Origin: Euborellia annulipes
Lineage: Eukaryota; Arthropoda; Insecta; Dermaptera; Anisolabididae
Assembly: GCA_023213315.1 (NCBI GenBank)
Contig: JAKCPI010014212.1
Span: 124,001-188,000 of the forward strand
Reading direction: 5' to 3'
Length of the DNA: 64,000 nt
The notes beneath the pieces are model-generated. The model saw only the letters and a program-made list of their open reading frames with translations. It was not told the DNA's origin and did not search any database. Both the position numbers and the translations under genes were made by a program. Below, piece by piece: positions 47,570-57,888 of this stretch. Numbering within the stretch: the stretch's first letter is position 1; every line of letters starts with the position of its first letter.

Positions 47570-48430
47570 ATGACAGATTCTTCCCGTAATGCACTGGTTG
47601 TAGAGGGTGGAGGCATGCGTGGTGCCTTTACCAGTGGTGTACTTGACGCATTTTTACAACAACAGTTCAATCCTTTCGATTTATACGTTGGCGTGTCATC
47701 TGGCTCAACCAACGTTGCAAACTACTTAGCAGGTCAACAAGGCCGCACGTTAACGTTTTATATTGATCACTCACTTCGCCCTGAATTTATCGATTACAAA
47801 CGCTTTTTTAAAGGTGGCGATTTACTTGATTTAAAATGGATGTGGGAGATTGGCGAGCAAGAGCATCCGCTTGACCAGCAAAGTCTTTTTGCTAAAAACC
47901 CTGATTTTTATATGGTGTTGACGCATGCCAAAACAGGACAGGCAGAATATCTTCGTGCAGGTAAAGACAACTTGTTAAATGCACTTCGTGCATCTAGCTC
48001 GATTCCGGTTTTGACGCGTCATCCTGTTGAAATTATGGGTGAACCCTATTTTGATGGCGGTGTTGCAGATGCACTACCCGTTCGCTGGACGGCTCAGCAA
48101 AGTGACGTCAAAAAACTGTTAGTTTTACGCACTCGCCCGAAAAATTACTTTAAGGCCAGTAGTCGCGGTGATCAATTCCTCGCGAAATATGCGTTTAAAC
48201 ATCATTATGGTTTTGCAAACAGCTTACGTAGCCGTTGTGCTCGCTATAACGCTTCGGTCGATTTTATCCGTGGTCCTAACCCAGACCAGCAAATTTTAGA
48301 AATTTGTCCACCGCCACTTAAAAATATGGCGGGCCGTTTAAGCACTAATCCGAAAAAGCTTCGCTATAGCTATGAAGTCGGTTTAGAGACAGGTCTACAA
48401 GCAATTGAAAGCTGGAATGCAATGAAGTAA
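47570..48430 (+). CDS. Patatin-like phospholipase
   Basis: 286-residue cytoplasmic lipid acyl hydrolase. Visible: oxyanion GGGMRGAF at 13-20, nucleophile elbow GVSSGSTN near 44, and the catalytic Asp in YFDGGVADALPV near 165. The pattern is closest to E. coli YjjU. Substrate unknown. Probable partner is the small membrane gene upstream. Confidence 0.92.
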   Translation: MTDSSRNALVVEGGGMRGAFTSGVLDAFLQQQFNPFDLYVGVSSGSTNVANYLAGQQGRTLTFYIDHSLRPEFIDYKRFFKGGDLLDLKWMWEIGEQEHPLDQQSLFAKNPDFYMVLTHAKTGQAEYLRAGKDNLLNALRASSSIPVLTRHPVEIMGEPYFDGGVADALPVRWTAQQSDVKKLLVLRTRPKNYFKASSRGDQFLAKYAFKHHYGFANSLRSRCARYNASVDFIRGPNPDQQILEICPPPLKNMAGRLSTNPKKLRYSYEVGLETGLQAIESWNAMK

Positions 48431-48434
48431 ACCT

Positions 48435-48466
48435 AAGTTGAGATTTCTAAAAAGAAGTCTCAACTT
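48435..48466. terminator. Weak inverted repeat between convergent patatin and GNAT genes
   Basis: Arms AAGTTGAGA/TCTCAACTT, overlapping the GNAT stop; no strong T run. Confidence 0.45.
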
Positions 48467-48879
48467 AACTCTAAAATCATATCAATATGTGGAATGCCAC
48501 AATCAAGATATTCCTCGCCTTGAACGACAAAGCCCAATGCTTCATAAAACGCGGTCACATAAGTTTGAGCTGAAAGTTTTAGATAAGGTAATTCTTGCTG
48601 ACGTGCATAATCAATAATGTGCTGCATTAAAATTTTGCCGACCCCTCGCTTGCGATAAGGTACTAAAACAGCTACCCGCCCTACGCTATGCTGTGGCAAC
48701 AAGCGTGCTGTGGCAATGGGCTGATCGCTGTCATACACCATAAAGTGCAGAACTGTGGCATCCAGATCATCCCATTCATCTTCAGGGGAAATTCCCTGCT
48801 CTTGAATAAAAACCTGCTCACGAATGAGCTTGGCATCTTGTCCAAGCTGCTCCCAATCACCCGCTATAATTTTATACAT
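48460..48879 (-). CDS. GNAT family acetyltransferase
   Basis: 139 residues, ElaA-like. The acetyl-CoA loop is VPYRKRGVGKILMQHII near 73, following VGRVAVL. C-terminal FYEALGFVVQGEEYLD is the family ending. Its start is 12 bases after the upstream methyltransferase stop, so they form an operon. Substrate unknown. Confidence 0.9.
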   Translation of the reverse strand: MYKIIAGDWEQLGQDAKLIREQVFIQEQGISPEDEWDDLDATVLHFMVYDSDQPIATARLLPQHSVGRVAVLVPYRKRGVGKILMQHIIDYARQQELPYLKLSAQTYVTAFYEALGFVVQGEEYLDCGIPHIDMILELS

Positions 48880-48891
48880 GGGTTAACCTGC

Positions 48892-50103
48892 TTAACATTT
48901 ACAACCAATATTTTCGATAGGCAACTGGTCTTGTAATAACAATTCTAGAGTATGTTTTTGAATGCCGTACATTTCTTTCAAAGCTTGAATTTGAGCCATA
49001 ATCTTGGCATCAGGCTGAGTAACATTTTTACGCTTCGTCGCCAAAATCATTTTATTTTTACTAGTATGTTCAAGCGACACAAACTCAAAAACTTTAGTTT
49101 CGTAGCCATATGCCTTTAAAAGCAGTGCACGTAATGTATCAGTCAACATTTCAGCTTGTTGTCCCGCATGAATGCCGAATTGCAGCATTGGCTGTAAAAC
49201 TTCTGGACTATGTAATTGTGGACGTAATTCTTTGTGACAACACGGCGCGCACATAATCATCGAAGCGTTTAAACGAATGCCAGTGTGAATCGCAAAATCG
49301 GTCGCAACGTCACAAGCATGCAAGGCAATCATGACATCAAGTTTTTCCGGTTGATAACTACGTACATCACCTTCAAAAAAATCTAAATGATTAAAATCAA
49401 CTTTGTCTGCAACTTTTTGGCAGAACTCAACCAGATTCGGGCGTAATTCAACACCTGTAATTAGAGGTGTTTTCTGCTGTTCTTGCAAATAGTCATATAA
49501 CGCAAAAGTTAAATAGCCTTTACCTGAACCGAAATCGACAATCCGTAACTCTTGCTGAGAGGCATCAATCTGTTCATAGGCACTCGCAAAAATTTCAATA
49601 AATTTATTTATCTGTTTCCATTTACGGGCCATGCTTGGAATGATTTGGCCCTTTTCATCGGTAATACCAAGCTCTTTTAGAAATGCATTGCCCTGCTGTA
49701 CATAGCGTTGCTTTTCACGATCATGTGTCTGAACCATTTGCGTCGCATTTACCGCCTGCTTTTTACCCATATTTAACATGGCTTTTTTCTTATTTTTTTT
49801 AAGTTGAATTTCTTGAGTAGCCGAAAATAAGTTCGCTTGCTTACACTGTATGATTAATTGCTCAATCTGCTGTAAACCCTCTTCAAATGAATAATTTTTG
49901 GTCATATCCTGAGTAGTATGGTGATATAAAGCTGAAAGCTGTTTTTGCCCATGTAACTCTACAATACGGAAAGTGATTTTTTCCAGTTGTTCCAAATCTC
50001 CCTTATATTGACTCAAAATCAAACGCTCAAAAGTTTGTTGATCAAGCATTTGCTTAATTTCATGGAAGAATTGCTGTTCTTGCTCAAAGGAAAAAACCGA
50101 CAC
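48892..50103 (-). CDS. SAM-dependent methyltransferase
   Basis: 403 residues. The methyltransferase core starts RIVDFGSGKGYLTFALYDYL near 185 (SAM loop); ALHACDVATD near 270 and CAPCCHKELRPQ near 295 are further motifs of the PF13679 type. N-terminal 150 residues are charged and helical with KKNKKKAMLNMGKKQ, likely RNA binding. Probably an RNA methyltransferase; target unknown. Confidence 0.85.
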   Translation of the reverse strand: MSVFSFEQEQQFFHEIKQMLDQQTFERLILSQYKGDLEQLEKITFRIVELHGQKQLSALYHHTTQDMTKNYSFEEGLQQIEQLIIQCKQANLFSATQEIQLKKNKKKAMLNMGKKQAVNATQMVQTHDREKQRYVQQGNAFLKELGITDEKGQIIPSMARKWKQINKFIEIFASAYEQIDASQQELRIVDFGSGKGYLTFALYDYLQEQQKTPLITGVELRPNLVEFCQKVADKVDFNHLDFFEGDVRSYQPEKLDVMIALHACDVATDFAIHTGIRLNASMIMCAPCCHKELRPQLHSPEVLQPMLQFGIHAGQQAEMLTDTLRALLLKAYGYETKVFEFVSLEHTSKNKMILATKRKNVTQPDAKIMAQIQALKEMYGIQKHTLELLLQDQLPIENIGCKC

Positions 50104-50230
50104 GGATATACCTAAAAATGAAGACTCATATGAAATAGAAGTTTAAAGGGTCTAGGATTAAAAATAAAATAACTTTACGACTGTTTTGTATTTCTATACA
50201 TTCGTATTTTTAATCAAAAAAATTAAACTT

Positions 50231-50872
50231 ATGAGTAAATCTGTACTGGAAACTTACGATCCTAAAGAAGAACTATTTAACGCATACAGCCATGGAGCTG
50301 GTGTCGTTATGGCTGTTATTGCTTGTATCTTTTTAATTATGAAGGGATCTTATCTTTCAACTGCTCAGTGGATTGGTTTATGGGTATATTCATTTAGTCT
50401 GATTCTGGTTTTCACCAGCTCTACACTCTATCACTTTGCTCAAACACAGAATCTACGTTACTGGTATAAGAAACTTGACCACACGGCCATTTATTATTTA
50501 ATTGCTGGGACCTATACCCCTTTCTTAAGCATCGCTATACCTACTACAAAAGCTCATATTCTGCTGATTGCTCTATGGAGCATCGCTGCAATTGGTACAC
50601 TTTTCAAGTTAGTTTTTATTCATCGCTTTCAAAAAATTTCTTTGCTTGCCTATATATTAATGGGATGGCTTGCCGTGTTCGTCATGGATGATATGCGCAC
50701 TTATTTAAGTAAAGACGCATTGATTTTCTTGATCATTGGCGGATTAGCTTATACGGTTGGAGCATTGTTTTACGCGTTAAAAAAGGTAAGATATACCCAT
50801 GCGATCTGGCACATTTTTGTGCTTTTAGGTGCAGGAGCACATTTTCTTGCTATCTATTGGTACATTGTTTAG
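50231..50872 (+). CDS. Hemolysin III family (PAQR) membrane protein
   Basis: 213 residues from ATG 50231, with seven membrane segments. PAQR residues: AYSHGAGVV near 17, SSTLYHFAQ near 70, DHTAIYYLIAGTYTP near 95 and HAIWHIFVLLGAGAHF near 190. The name comes from an old Bacillus report; E. coli YqfA acts in membrane lipid balance, so this should not be read as a toxin. Confidence 0.9.
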   Translation: MSKSVLETYDPKEELFNAYSHGAGVVMAVIACIFLIMKGSYLSTAQWIGLWVYSFSLILVFTSSTLYHFAQTQNLRYWYKKLDHTAIYYLIAGTYTPFLSIAIPTTKAHILLIALWSIAAIGTLFKLVFIHRFQKISLLAYILMGWLAVFVMDDMRTYLSKDALIFLIIGGLAYTVGALFYALKKVRYTHAIWHIFVLLGAGAHFLAIYWYIV

Positions 50873-51005
50873 TTCATTTTTCACTCTTATTCAGTGATCC
50901 TGAAAGAGTCATGGATGATGTTCTTTCACGCTATTCTTTTAGAAAAATACGTCTTTAAAAAGAATAGTAAATCAAAAATAATTTTTAACTGATATAAGGT
51001 CTTAT

Positions 51006-52301
51006 ATGGAGTCAACCTCTGCGACTGCTGCTCCAGCGGTAGCCACTAATTCAAAAACGCGGGTTTTGTTTGCAAGCTTAGTCGGGACAACCATTGAGTT
51101 CTTTGACTTTTATATCTATGCAACTGCTGCCGTTCTTATTTTTCCTCACCTGTTTTTCCCTGCTAGTAGTGGCAGTGCCGCAGTCTTACAATCTTTAGCA
51201 ACTTTCGCAATTGCCTTTATTGCTCGCCCCATCGGCGCAGCAATATTCGGTCATTTAGGAGACCGTATTGGTCGTAAAGCCACCCTAGTTGCAGCTTTAC
51301 TGACCATGGGCGTTTCAACTGTATGTATTGGTTTACTTCCAACCTATGCACAAATTGGTCTTGCCGCACCTTTACTATTGGCTCTATGTCGTCTAGGGCA
51401 AGGTTTGGGGTTGGGCGGTGAATGGAGTGGTGCAGTATTACTTGCGACCGAAAATGCCCCAGAAGGTAAAAGAGCTTGGTATGGCATGTTCCCTCAACTC
51501 GGCGCTCCAATTGGCTTTATTTTGGCAACTGGTTCATTTTTGTTATTGAGTGCTACGATTCCTGAGCAGGCCTTCATGCAATGGGGCTGGCGTATTCCCT
51601 TTATTGCAAGTGCGGTATTAGTGATTGTGGGCTTATATATTCGTTTAAAGCTCCATGAAACTCCTGCATTCCAAAAAGTTTTGGATAAGCAAAAAGAAGT
51701 TAATATTCCATTTAAAGAAGTCTTAACCAAACATACAGGTAAACTTGTACTTGGTACGATTGCAGCAATCTGTACGTTTGTCGTGTTTTATCTTACCACC
51801 GTATTTGCCTTAAACTGGGGAACCACTAAACTTGGCTATGCGCGTGGTGAGTTCTTAGAACTTCAACTCTTTGCCACACTGTGCTTCGCTGCATTCATCC
51901 CTTTATCGGCTATTTTTGCAGAAAAATTTGGTCGTAAAACAACCTCTATTGGAGTTTGTATTGCCGCTGCAATTTTCGGCTTGTTCTTCTCTAGTATGTT
52001 AGAATCTGGAAATACGTTAATTGTCTTCCTTTTCTTATGTACAGGCTTGGCGATTATGGGATTGACTTATGGTCCGATTGGTACAGTTCTTTCTGAACTT
52101 TTCCCAATTTCAGTTCGTTATACAGGTTCAGCGTTAACGTTTAACTTGGCAGGCATTTTTGGTGCATCATTTGCTCCACTTATTGCAACGAAGCTTGCTG
52201 AAACTTATGGTTTATATGCAGTTGGCTATTATCTTACTGCTGCATCACTTTTATCACTCGTCGCTTTCTTGCTCATTCGTGAAACAAAAATGATGATGTG
52301 A
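51006..52301 (+). CDS. MFS transporter, metabolite:H+ symporter family
   Basis: 431 residues, 12 membrane segments, ShiA/ProP type. Opens LVGTTIEFFDFYIYATAAV; loop GHLGDRIGRKATLV near 85 is the MFS A-motif, and RLGQGLGLGGEWSGAVLLATE near 125 is typical of the family. The second half has EKFGRKTTSI near 315. Substrate unknown (organic acid or osmolyte). Own terminator. Confidence 0.9.
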   Translation: MESTSATAAPAVATNSKTRVLFASLVGTTIEFFDFYIYATAAVLIFPHLFFPASSGSAAVLQSLATFAIAFIARPIGAAIFGHLGDRIGRKATLVAALLTMGVSTVCIGLLPTYAQIGLAAPLLLALCRLGQGLGLGGEWSGAVLLATENAPEGKRAWYGMFPQLGAPIGFILATGSFLLLSATIPEQAFMQWGWRIPFIASAVLVIVGLYIRLKLHETPAFQKVLDKQKEVNIPFKEVLTKHTGKLVLGTIAAICTFVVFYLTTVFALNWGTTKLGYARGEFLELQLFATLCFAAFIPLSAIFAEKFGRKTTSIGVCIAAAIFGLFFSSMLESGNTLIVFLFLCTGLAIMGLTYGPIGTVLSELFPISVRYTGSALTFNLAGIFGASFAPLIATKLAETYGLYAVGYYLTAASLLSLVAFLLIRETKMMM

Positions 52302-52333
52302 ATAATCAGATCTAAAATTAGAAATTCTTATAT

Positions 52334-52369
52334 AAAAAAAAGCCGGTTCATCATTGACCGGCTTTTTTT
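52334..52369. terminator. Bidirectional terminator after the MFS gene
   Basis: Arms AAAAAAAGCCGGT/ACCGGCTTTTTTT, between convergent genes. Confidence 0.9.
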
Positions 52370-52380
52370 ACAAATGCAAC

Positions 52381-52800
52381 TTAATTGATCGTTGCTGGAT
52401 TCGCAGGTGCATTCATATTGCTTGCTGCCACTGCCGCTGGGCCTGCCACTGCTGCTTCCCCAATTAAAGCCACTTTTGCTTTTTCTTGGCTCTTCGTAGA
52501 TAAAGCAGGGTTAGTTGCCACAATACGATTAATATTTGCTGAGTTTGCCGGAGCAATCGCAGTAGTTTGTAAAATAATTGGGCGATTATTTGTGTTACCC
52601 AACGTATAGCGAATGCCTGTACGCGGACTAATCACTGTTGTATTTTCTTGCTTCACTACAGCCTGAGCCGAAGTTGGCCCTTTTGCTGCAAGGACTTTAT
52701 CAACCGTTGTCGTTTGAGGAGCCGAAGCTGTTTCTGCTGCGAAAACGAAACTAGGCACAGCAAGAACAGTTAAAAATAAAGGTTGTAATACTTTTTTCAT
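52381..52800 (-). CDS. Secreted Ala-rich hypothetical protein
   Basis: 139 residues from the ATG at 52800 (GGAAAG site), with signal peptide MKKVLQPLFLTVLAVPSFVFA. The mature part is low in complexity, rich in Ala, Thr and Asn, with TVISPRTGIRYTLGNTNN in the middle and a Ala/Pro tail. No known domain. It shares a convergent terminator with the MFS gene. Confidence 0.7.
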   Translation of the reverse strand: MKKVLQPLFLTVLAVPSFVFAAETASAPQTTTVDKVLAAKGPTSAQAVVKQENTTVISPRTGIRYTLGNTNNRPIILQTTAIAPANSANINRIVATNPALSTKSQEKAKVALIGEAAVAGPAAVAASNMNAPANPATIN

Positions 52801-52888
52801 TGTCTTTCCAACATACACTCTGGATGAGGAAGTAAATAGCATTTAATGCTTAAAACTGCAAACATTATTCACAGGCTTACTACAAACA

Positions 52889-52922
52889 AAAAAAAAGCAG
52901 AACAATTGTTCTGCTTTTTTTT
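52889..52922 (-). terminator. Terminator after secA
   Basis: Perfect palindrome around GCAGAACAATTGTTCTGC with flanking A8 and T8. Confidence 0.9.
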
Positions 52923-52933
52923 GTGCAGGCAGA

Positions 52934-55655
52934 TTAGATCTTACCGTGACATTGTTTATATTTTAGTCCTGAACCACATGGACATGGCGCATTGCGGCTT
53001 TCTGGAACAGGGAAAGCTTGCTGATCGTCAGACTCGTTCATGGTTTCTTGAGAAAGTGTAACTTCACCCGTTAAACCATCTACATCATCATGTTCAAAAG
53101 AAAGCTTCATCGATTCAGCTTGCTGCTGCTGTTGAGCTTCCATTTCTGCAAGTTCTTCTGGTGTTGGGATATGAACGCGAGACAAGTCAGTCACAACATC
53201 AGTTTTAATAATACTCAACATATTTACAAACAGGTTGAAAGCTTCTTTCTTGTATTCCTGTTCAGGATTTTTTTGCGCATAGCCACGTAAGTGAATACCT
53301 TGACGCAAATAATCCATTGCAGCTAAGTGATCTTTCCAATGGCGGTCAAGAGAGTTTAAAACGAAATGACGTTCAAGCATTGCTGCTGATTCGTCACCCA
53401 TTTGAGCACGTCGTTGACGATAACGTTCAATCACTTCATCACTGATTCGCTCAACTAAACCTTCTTCATCTAGACGGCGATCTTGATCTAACCATTCTTG
53501 AATTGGTAACTCAATACCTAAGTCAATACGTAAAGCATTCTCTAAACCTTCAACATCCCACTGGTCATGAATTGACTCTGGTGGAATAAAGTTCGCAATC
53601 ACGCCTTTCATCACTTCATGATGCATTTCTTCAACGTATTCTTTAAAGTATTTTCAGCTAGCACTTCATCACGTTGTGAATAAATGATTTTACGCTGTTC
53701 ATTATTCACATCATCGTATTTCAATAAGTTTTTACGAATATCAAAGTTACGCGCTTCAACTTTACGCTGAGCGTTCTCAATTGAACGACTCACCATTTTA
53801 TGTTCAATCGCTTCGTCTTCTTTTAAACCCATCGCACGCATCATGCCAACGACACGGTCGCCTGCGAAAATACGCATAAGGTCATCTTCAAGAGACAAAT
53901 AGAAACGAGAAACACCAGGGTCACCCTGACGGCCCGCACGACCACGTAACTGGTTATCAATACGACGTGATTCATGGCGTTCAGAACCAATGATATGCAA
54001 ACCACCTGATTGCAATACATCTTCGTGATCTTGTTCCCATTGTGCTTTCAGATGTGCTTCATCTTCAGCAGTAGGGTTTTCAAGTTTGGCAAGTTTTGCT
54101 TTCCAGTTACCACCTAAGATAATGTCAGTACCACGACCAGCCATGTTGGTTGCAATCGTTACCGCATTCGGGCTACCTGCCTGAGCAATAATGTCAGCTT
54201 CACGTTCATGTTGTTTTGCATTCAACACTTCATGGTGAATACCAGCTTGCATTAACTTAGAAGATAAAATTTCACTGGCTTCAATGGTTGCTGTACCAAT
54301 AAGAATCGGTGCAACACCTTGCTGGCGAATATTCATAATTTCTTGAATAATCGCTTCATATTTACCGTTACGGTTTAAATAAATTAAATCGTTTTGGTCA
54401 TTACGTACCATTGGGCGGTGAGTTGGAATAATCACAACATCAAGGCCATAAATTTCTTTCATTTCCGCAGCTTCAGTATCAGCAGTACCTGTCATACCTG
54501 AAAGCTTTTTATATAAACGGAAATAGTTCTGGAATGTTGTGGTTGCTAAAGTCTGGTTTTCAGGCTGAATTTCTAAACCTTCTTTCGCTTCAACAGCTTG
54601 ATGCAAACCTTCTGACCAACGACGACCTGGCATTGTACGGCCAGTATGTTCGTCAACAATAACCACTTCACCATCGTGAATAATATAGTGAACATCGCGT
54701 TGGAATAAGAAATGTGCACGAATAGCGGCAGATACATGATGAACAAGGCTTAAATTCGTTGCTGAATATAAGCTTTCACCTTCGGCTAACAAGCCCATCT
54801 GAATGAGTTCTTGTTCAACAGTTTCATAACCAATTTCGGTCATTTCAACTGAACGCTGCTTTTCATCAATCCAGAAATGCCCGCCATCTGCGACTTTTTC
54901 TTCTTTTTGCGGACGTAATCTAGGTGGAATCGTGTTGATTGCAGCATAAAGATGCGAAGAGTCTTCACTTTGACCAGAAATAATTAATGGTGTACGTGCT
55001 TCATCAATCAAGATTGAGTCAACTTCATCGATAATGGCATAGTGCAAGCCACGCTGTTTCTTTTCTGCTAAAGAAAACACCATGTTGTCACGTAAGTAGT
55101 CAAAACCGAATTCGTTATTGGTACCGTAAGTAATATCAGAAAGATAAGCTTCTGCTTTTTCTGATGGACCTTGCATTGAATAAATGGTACCAATTGATAA
55201 ACCCAAAAATTCAAATAATGGGCGGTTCAACTCAGCATCACGCTGTGCCAAATAATCGTTCACAGTAATGACATGAACGCCTTCGCCACTTAATGCGTTT
55301 AAATAACACGCCAAAGTACCCATCAGGGTTTTACCTTCACCGGTACGCATTTCGGCAATTTTACCTTCATGTAAGGTAATACCACCAATAAGCTGAACGT
55401 CATAGTGACGCATACCCATTACACGTTTAGCTGCTTCAACGACAAACTGCAAACGCTTCTGGAAAGTAATTTATCTAAACTTTCGCCATTATTATAACGT
55501 TGTTTGAATTCTGGAGTTTTTGCAGATAAGTCTGCATCGCTTAAAGCTGATATCGTCGGCTCGAGCGCATTGATTTGCTCAACAATTTTGCGCATGCGTT
55601 TGAGTTCGCGCTCATTTTTTGTACCGAAGATACCTCCGATCAGACTTGCCAACAT
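52934..55655 (-). CDS. secA: Preprotein translocase ATPase SecA, three frameshifts
   Basis: ATPase motor of Sec export. ATG 55655 gives [18 protein letters not shown]; the earlier Met at 55685 is not used. Domain marks: Walker [10 protein letters not shown], the [12 protein letters not shown]alker [30 protein letters not shown] and the C-terminal zinc SecB-binding [13 protein letters not shown]. Three breaks: an extra base near 55464 (minus-strand T), another near 55439, and a T run one short near 53642 on the plus strand. Each is repaired by one base, and the gene is essential, so these must be errors. About 907 residues. Confidence 0.94.
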
Positions 55656-56060
55656 GGATAAACTCTCTAAATCTTGCTTGGTCAAATGAATAAACTTTTT
55701 CTCAGTCGTTTATTATGGTGCCAGAAATTTGAAGTACAAGGGTTTTGCACAAAACCCCTAAAAAATCTGATAGTTAGACGAATGGTTTTATCATTCGCCT
55801 AGTCCCCCCGTAATGCGCCTTGCACCTAAAACGTAACATTAACGCTCATCTATTAAGCATAACTTCCGAGAAATCTAATTTAGCAAATTTACCTTAAAGT
55901 TACATTGATTAAGCATATAAAATAGTGTGTTTTAGTCATATATATTTACACTTATATAAAAAGCTCATAATAAAATACAAAAACAATAATTTTAATCATA
56001 AAGAAAATACTGCATATTCATTAGAACACATAACAAATTATGAGCAATTGAGGAACGATC

Positions 56061-56697
56061 ATGACACTACGATTAGGAGATACTGCTCCCGATTTTCAAC
56101 AAGAATCGAGCGAAGGCACTATTAATTTTTATGATTTTCTAGGAGATAGTTGGGGAATCTTATTTTCACATCCAGCCGACTATACTCCAGTATGTACAAC
56201 AGAGTTAGGTTACACAGCAAAATTAAAAGATGAATTTGAAAAACGTAATGTTAAAGCGATTGCTTTGTCAGTAGATGATGTAGAATCTCATAAGGGCTGG
56301 ATCAATGACATTAACGAAACACAAAACACGACTGTAAATTTTCCAATCATTGCAGATAAAGACCGTAAAGTATCTGAGCTATATGATTTCATTCATCCAC
56401 AATGCTAGTGAAACGCTTACAGTGCGTTCTTTAGTGATTATTGATCCTAATAAAAAAGTTCGCTTAATTATTACCTACCCTGCTTCAACAGGCCGAAATT
56501 TTAATGAAGTCTTACGTGTTGTTGACTCATTACAATTAACTGATAAGCATAAAGTCGCTACGCCTGCGAACTGGCAGCAAGGTGAAGATGTCGTTATTGT
56601 TCCCTCACTTAAAGATGAGGAAGAAATTAAACAGCGCTTTCCTAAAGGCTATAAAGCCGTTAAACCTTATTTACGCTTAACTCCACAGCCTGAGTGA
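56061..56697 (+). CDS. 1-Cys peroxiredoxin (Prx6/LsfA type), frameshifted
   Basis: Thiol peroxidase of about 211 residues. Peroxidatic Cys in HPADYTPVCTTELG at about 47 and the Prx C-terminal domain (PANWQQGEDVVIVPSL) are visible. There is no second Cys at the 2-Cys position. An extra C near 56400 breaks FIHPNASETLTVRSL. The repaired length fits LsfA-type proteins. Preceded by AT-rich 400 bases from secA; the intergenic space holds a weak hairpin at about 55778-55800. Confidence 0.9.
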
Positions 56698-56703
56698 GGA
56701 TAA

Positions 56704-56721
56704 AGCGAGCAATGCTCGCTC
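56704..56721 (+). repeat. Short hairpin after the peroxiredoxin gene
   Basis: AGCGAGCA/TGCTCGCT palindrome; no T run. Confidence 0.4.
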
Positions 56722-56725
56722 CGAA

Positions 56726-56776
56726 CGCAAGACAAGCGTAGCGCGTAGGCAAGCATTTGAAAGTTTCCTAATAAAG
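56726..56776 (+). repeat. Dispersed-type repeat, copy 1
   Basis: About 50 bases: CGCAAGACAAGCG, AGCGCGTAGGCAAGCATT and a GAAAGTTT-CC-TAATAAA tail. Copy 2 at 56817 matches at most positions. Noncoding. Confidence 0.7.
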
Positions 56777-56816
56777 CCAACAGTTATGTAGTGATTTTAA
56801 AAGGCTTTAATTGAAG

Positions 56817-56868
56817 CGCAAGACAAGCGAAGTGCGTAGGCAAGCATTCGAAACTTTTCGAATAAAAA
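56817..56868 (+). repeat. Dispersed-type repeat, copy 2
   Basis: Second copy, 91 bases after the first. Its end forms the stem ATTCGAA-ACTT-TTCGAAT, which copy 1 has partly lost. Looks like a REP-type element. Confidence 0.7.
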
Positions 56869-56966
56869 CTGTCAGCGGTACGTACATAACCAGTTAAAAA
56901 ATTGATAACAGAGCATCGGAAACAAGTACCAAATTTTTAGAAAATCTTAAGTAAATATCACACCCT

Positions 56967-56996
56967 AAAAAGTCATCCAACGTGATGGCTTTTTAT
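56967..56996 (+). terminator. Terminator-like hairpin before the MBL gene
   Basis: AAAAAGTCATC-CAAC-GTGATGGCTTTTT, with one G-U pair. It may end the peroxiredoxin transcript or a transcript over the repeats. Confidence 0.6.
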
Positions 56997-57074
56997 TTAT
57001 GTATTGAATACACATGGTTTTTACTGCCCAGATCAGTTATAACTCGAAGCGATTCGGTATAAAAAATAAAAATC

Positions 57075-57888
57075 ATGATCTATAAAATTCATCATTTAAA
57101 GTGTGGCAGCATGTGCCCTGTTTGTGCCCCACTCTTTGGACAAAAAGGCTTCCGGGCTGAGGTTGTCTGCCATTGCCTGCTAGTTGAAACCGATCGCGGC
57201 CTTGTACTTATTGATACAGGTTTTGGATTGCAAGATTACCTTCACATGAAGCAGCGACTAGGTTCATTAGTTCAACGTTTAGGTAAAATTGAGACTAACC
57301 TTGAATTTAGTGCCATCCAGCAAATCCAAAAGCTTGGGTTTAATCCTAAGGATGTACAGCACATCTTTGTTACTCATCTTGATTTTGATCATGCAGGTGG
57401 AATTTCAGATTTCCCCCATGCCACTGTCCATGTTTTAGCAGCAGAATATAATGCAGCCCAACTTCCAAATTTTAAGGGCAAACTTCGCTATAGAACCAAT
57501 CAATATAAAGATCATCGTTACTGGAACTTTGTTGAATATCAGCAAGGCGAAGCATGGTTTAACTTTGAAAAAGTAAAAGGTTTCCCTCTTTTTCAAGATG
57601 AGATTTTAATGGTGCCTCTATTAGGGCATTCAGCTGGTCATTGTGGCATTGCCATAAAGCAACAAAATCGATGGTTATTATTTTGTGGAGATGCATACTA
57701 CTCACATCTAGAGTTAAACCCTAAAAATAAATTAAGATCACTTAGTTTGCTGGAAAAAAACATTTGCAGAAGATAATCAAAAACGTCTTGTTAATCTCAA
57801 ACGCTTGCAGCATTTAGCTCAACATGAGCCAACGATTGAAATAATTTGTGCTCATGATCCTTATGAGCTTAACCGGTACCAAACATGA
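57075..57888 (+). CDS. MBL-fold metallohydrolase, frameshifted
   Basis: About 270 residues. The metal motif reads THLDFDHAGG, an HxDxDH form in which Asp takes the place of the usual second His; LLGHSAGHCGIAI and LLFCGDAYYSH add the later ligands. This form is found in lactonase-like members. An extra A in the run at 57754-57760 shifts the frame; after it come LKRLQHLAQHEPT and IEIICAHDPYEL, ending at 57888. The stop overlaps the phosphatase start (ATGA). Confidence 0.85.

Noticed and set aside
50231..50872. Hemolysin III label read as a virulence toxin.
   Set aside because: Sequence shows a seven-helix PAQR membrane protein, a widespread family with housekeeping members; nothing points to lysis.
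55656..56060. Possible SecM-like regulator or RNA gene in the gap upstream of secA.
   Set aside because: Only a weak hairpin near 55778-55800 and short frames; no arrest motif or signal peptide frame is visible.
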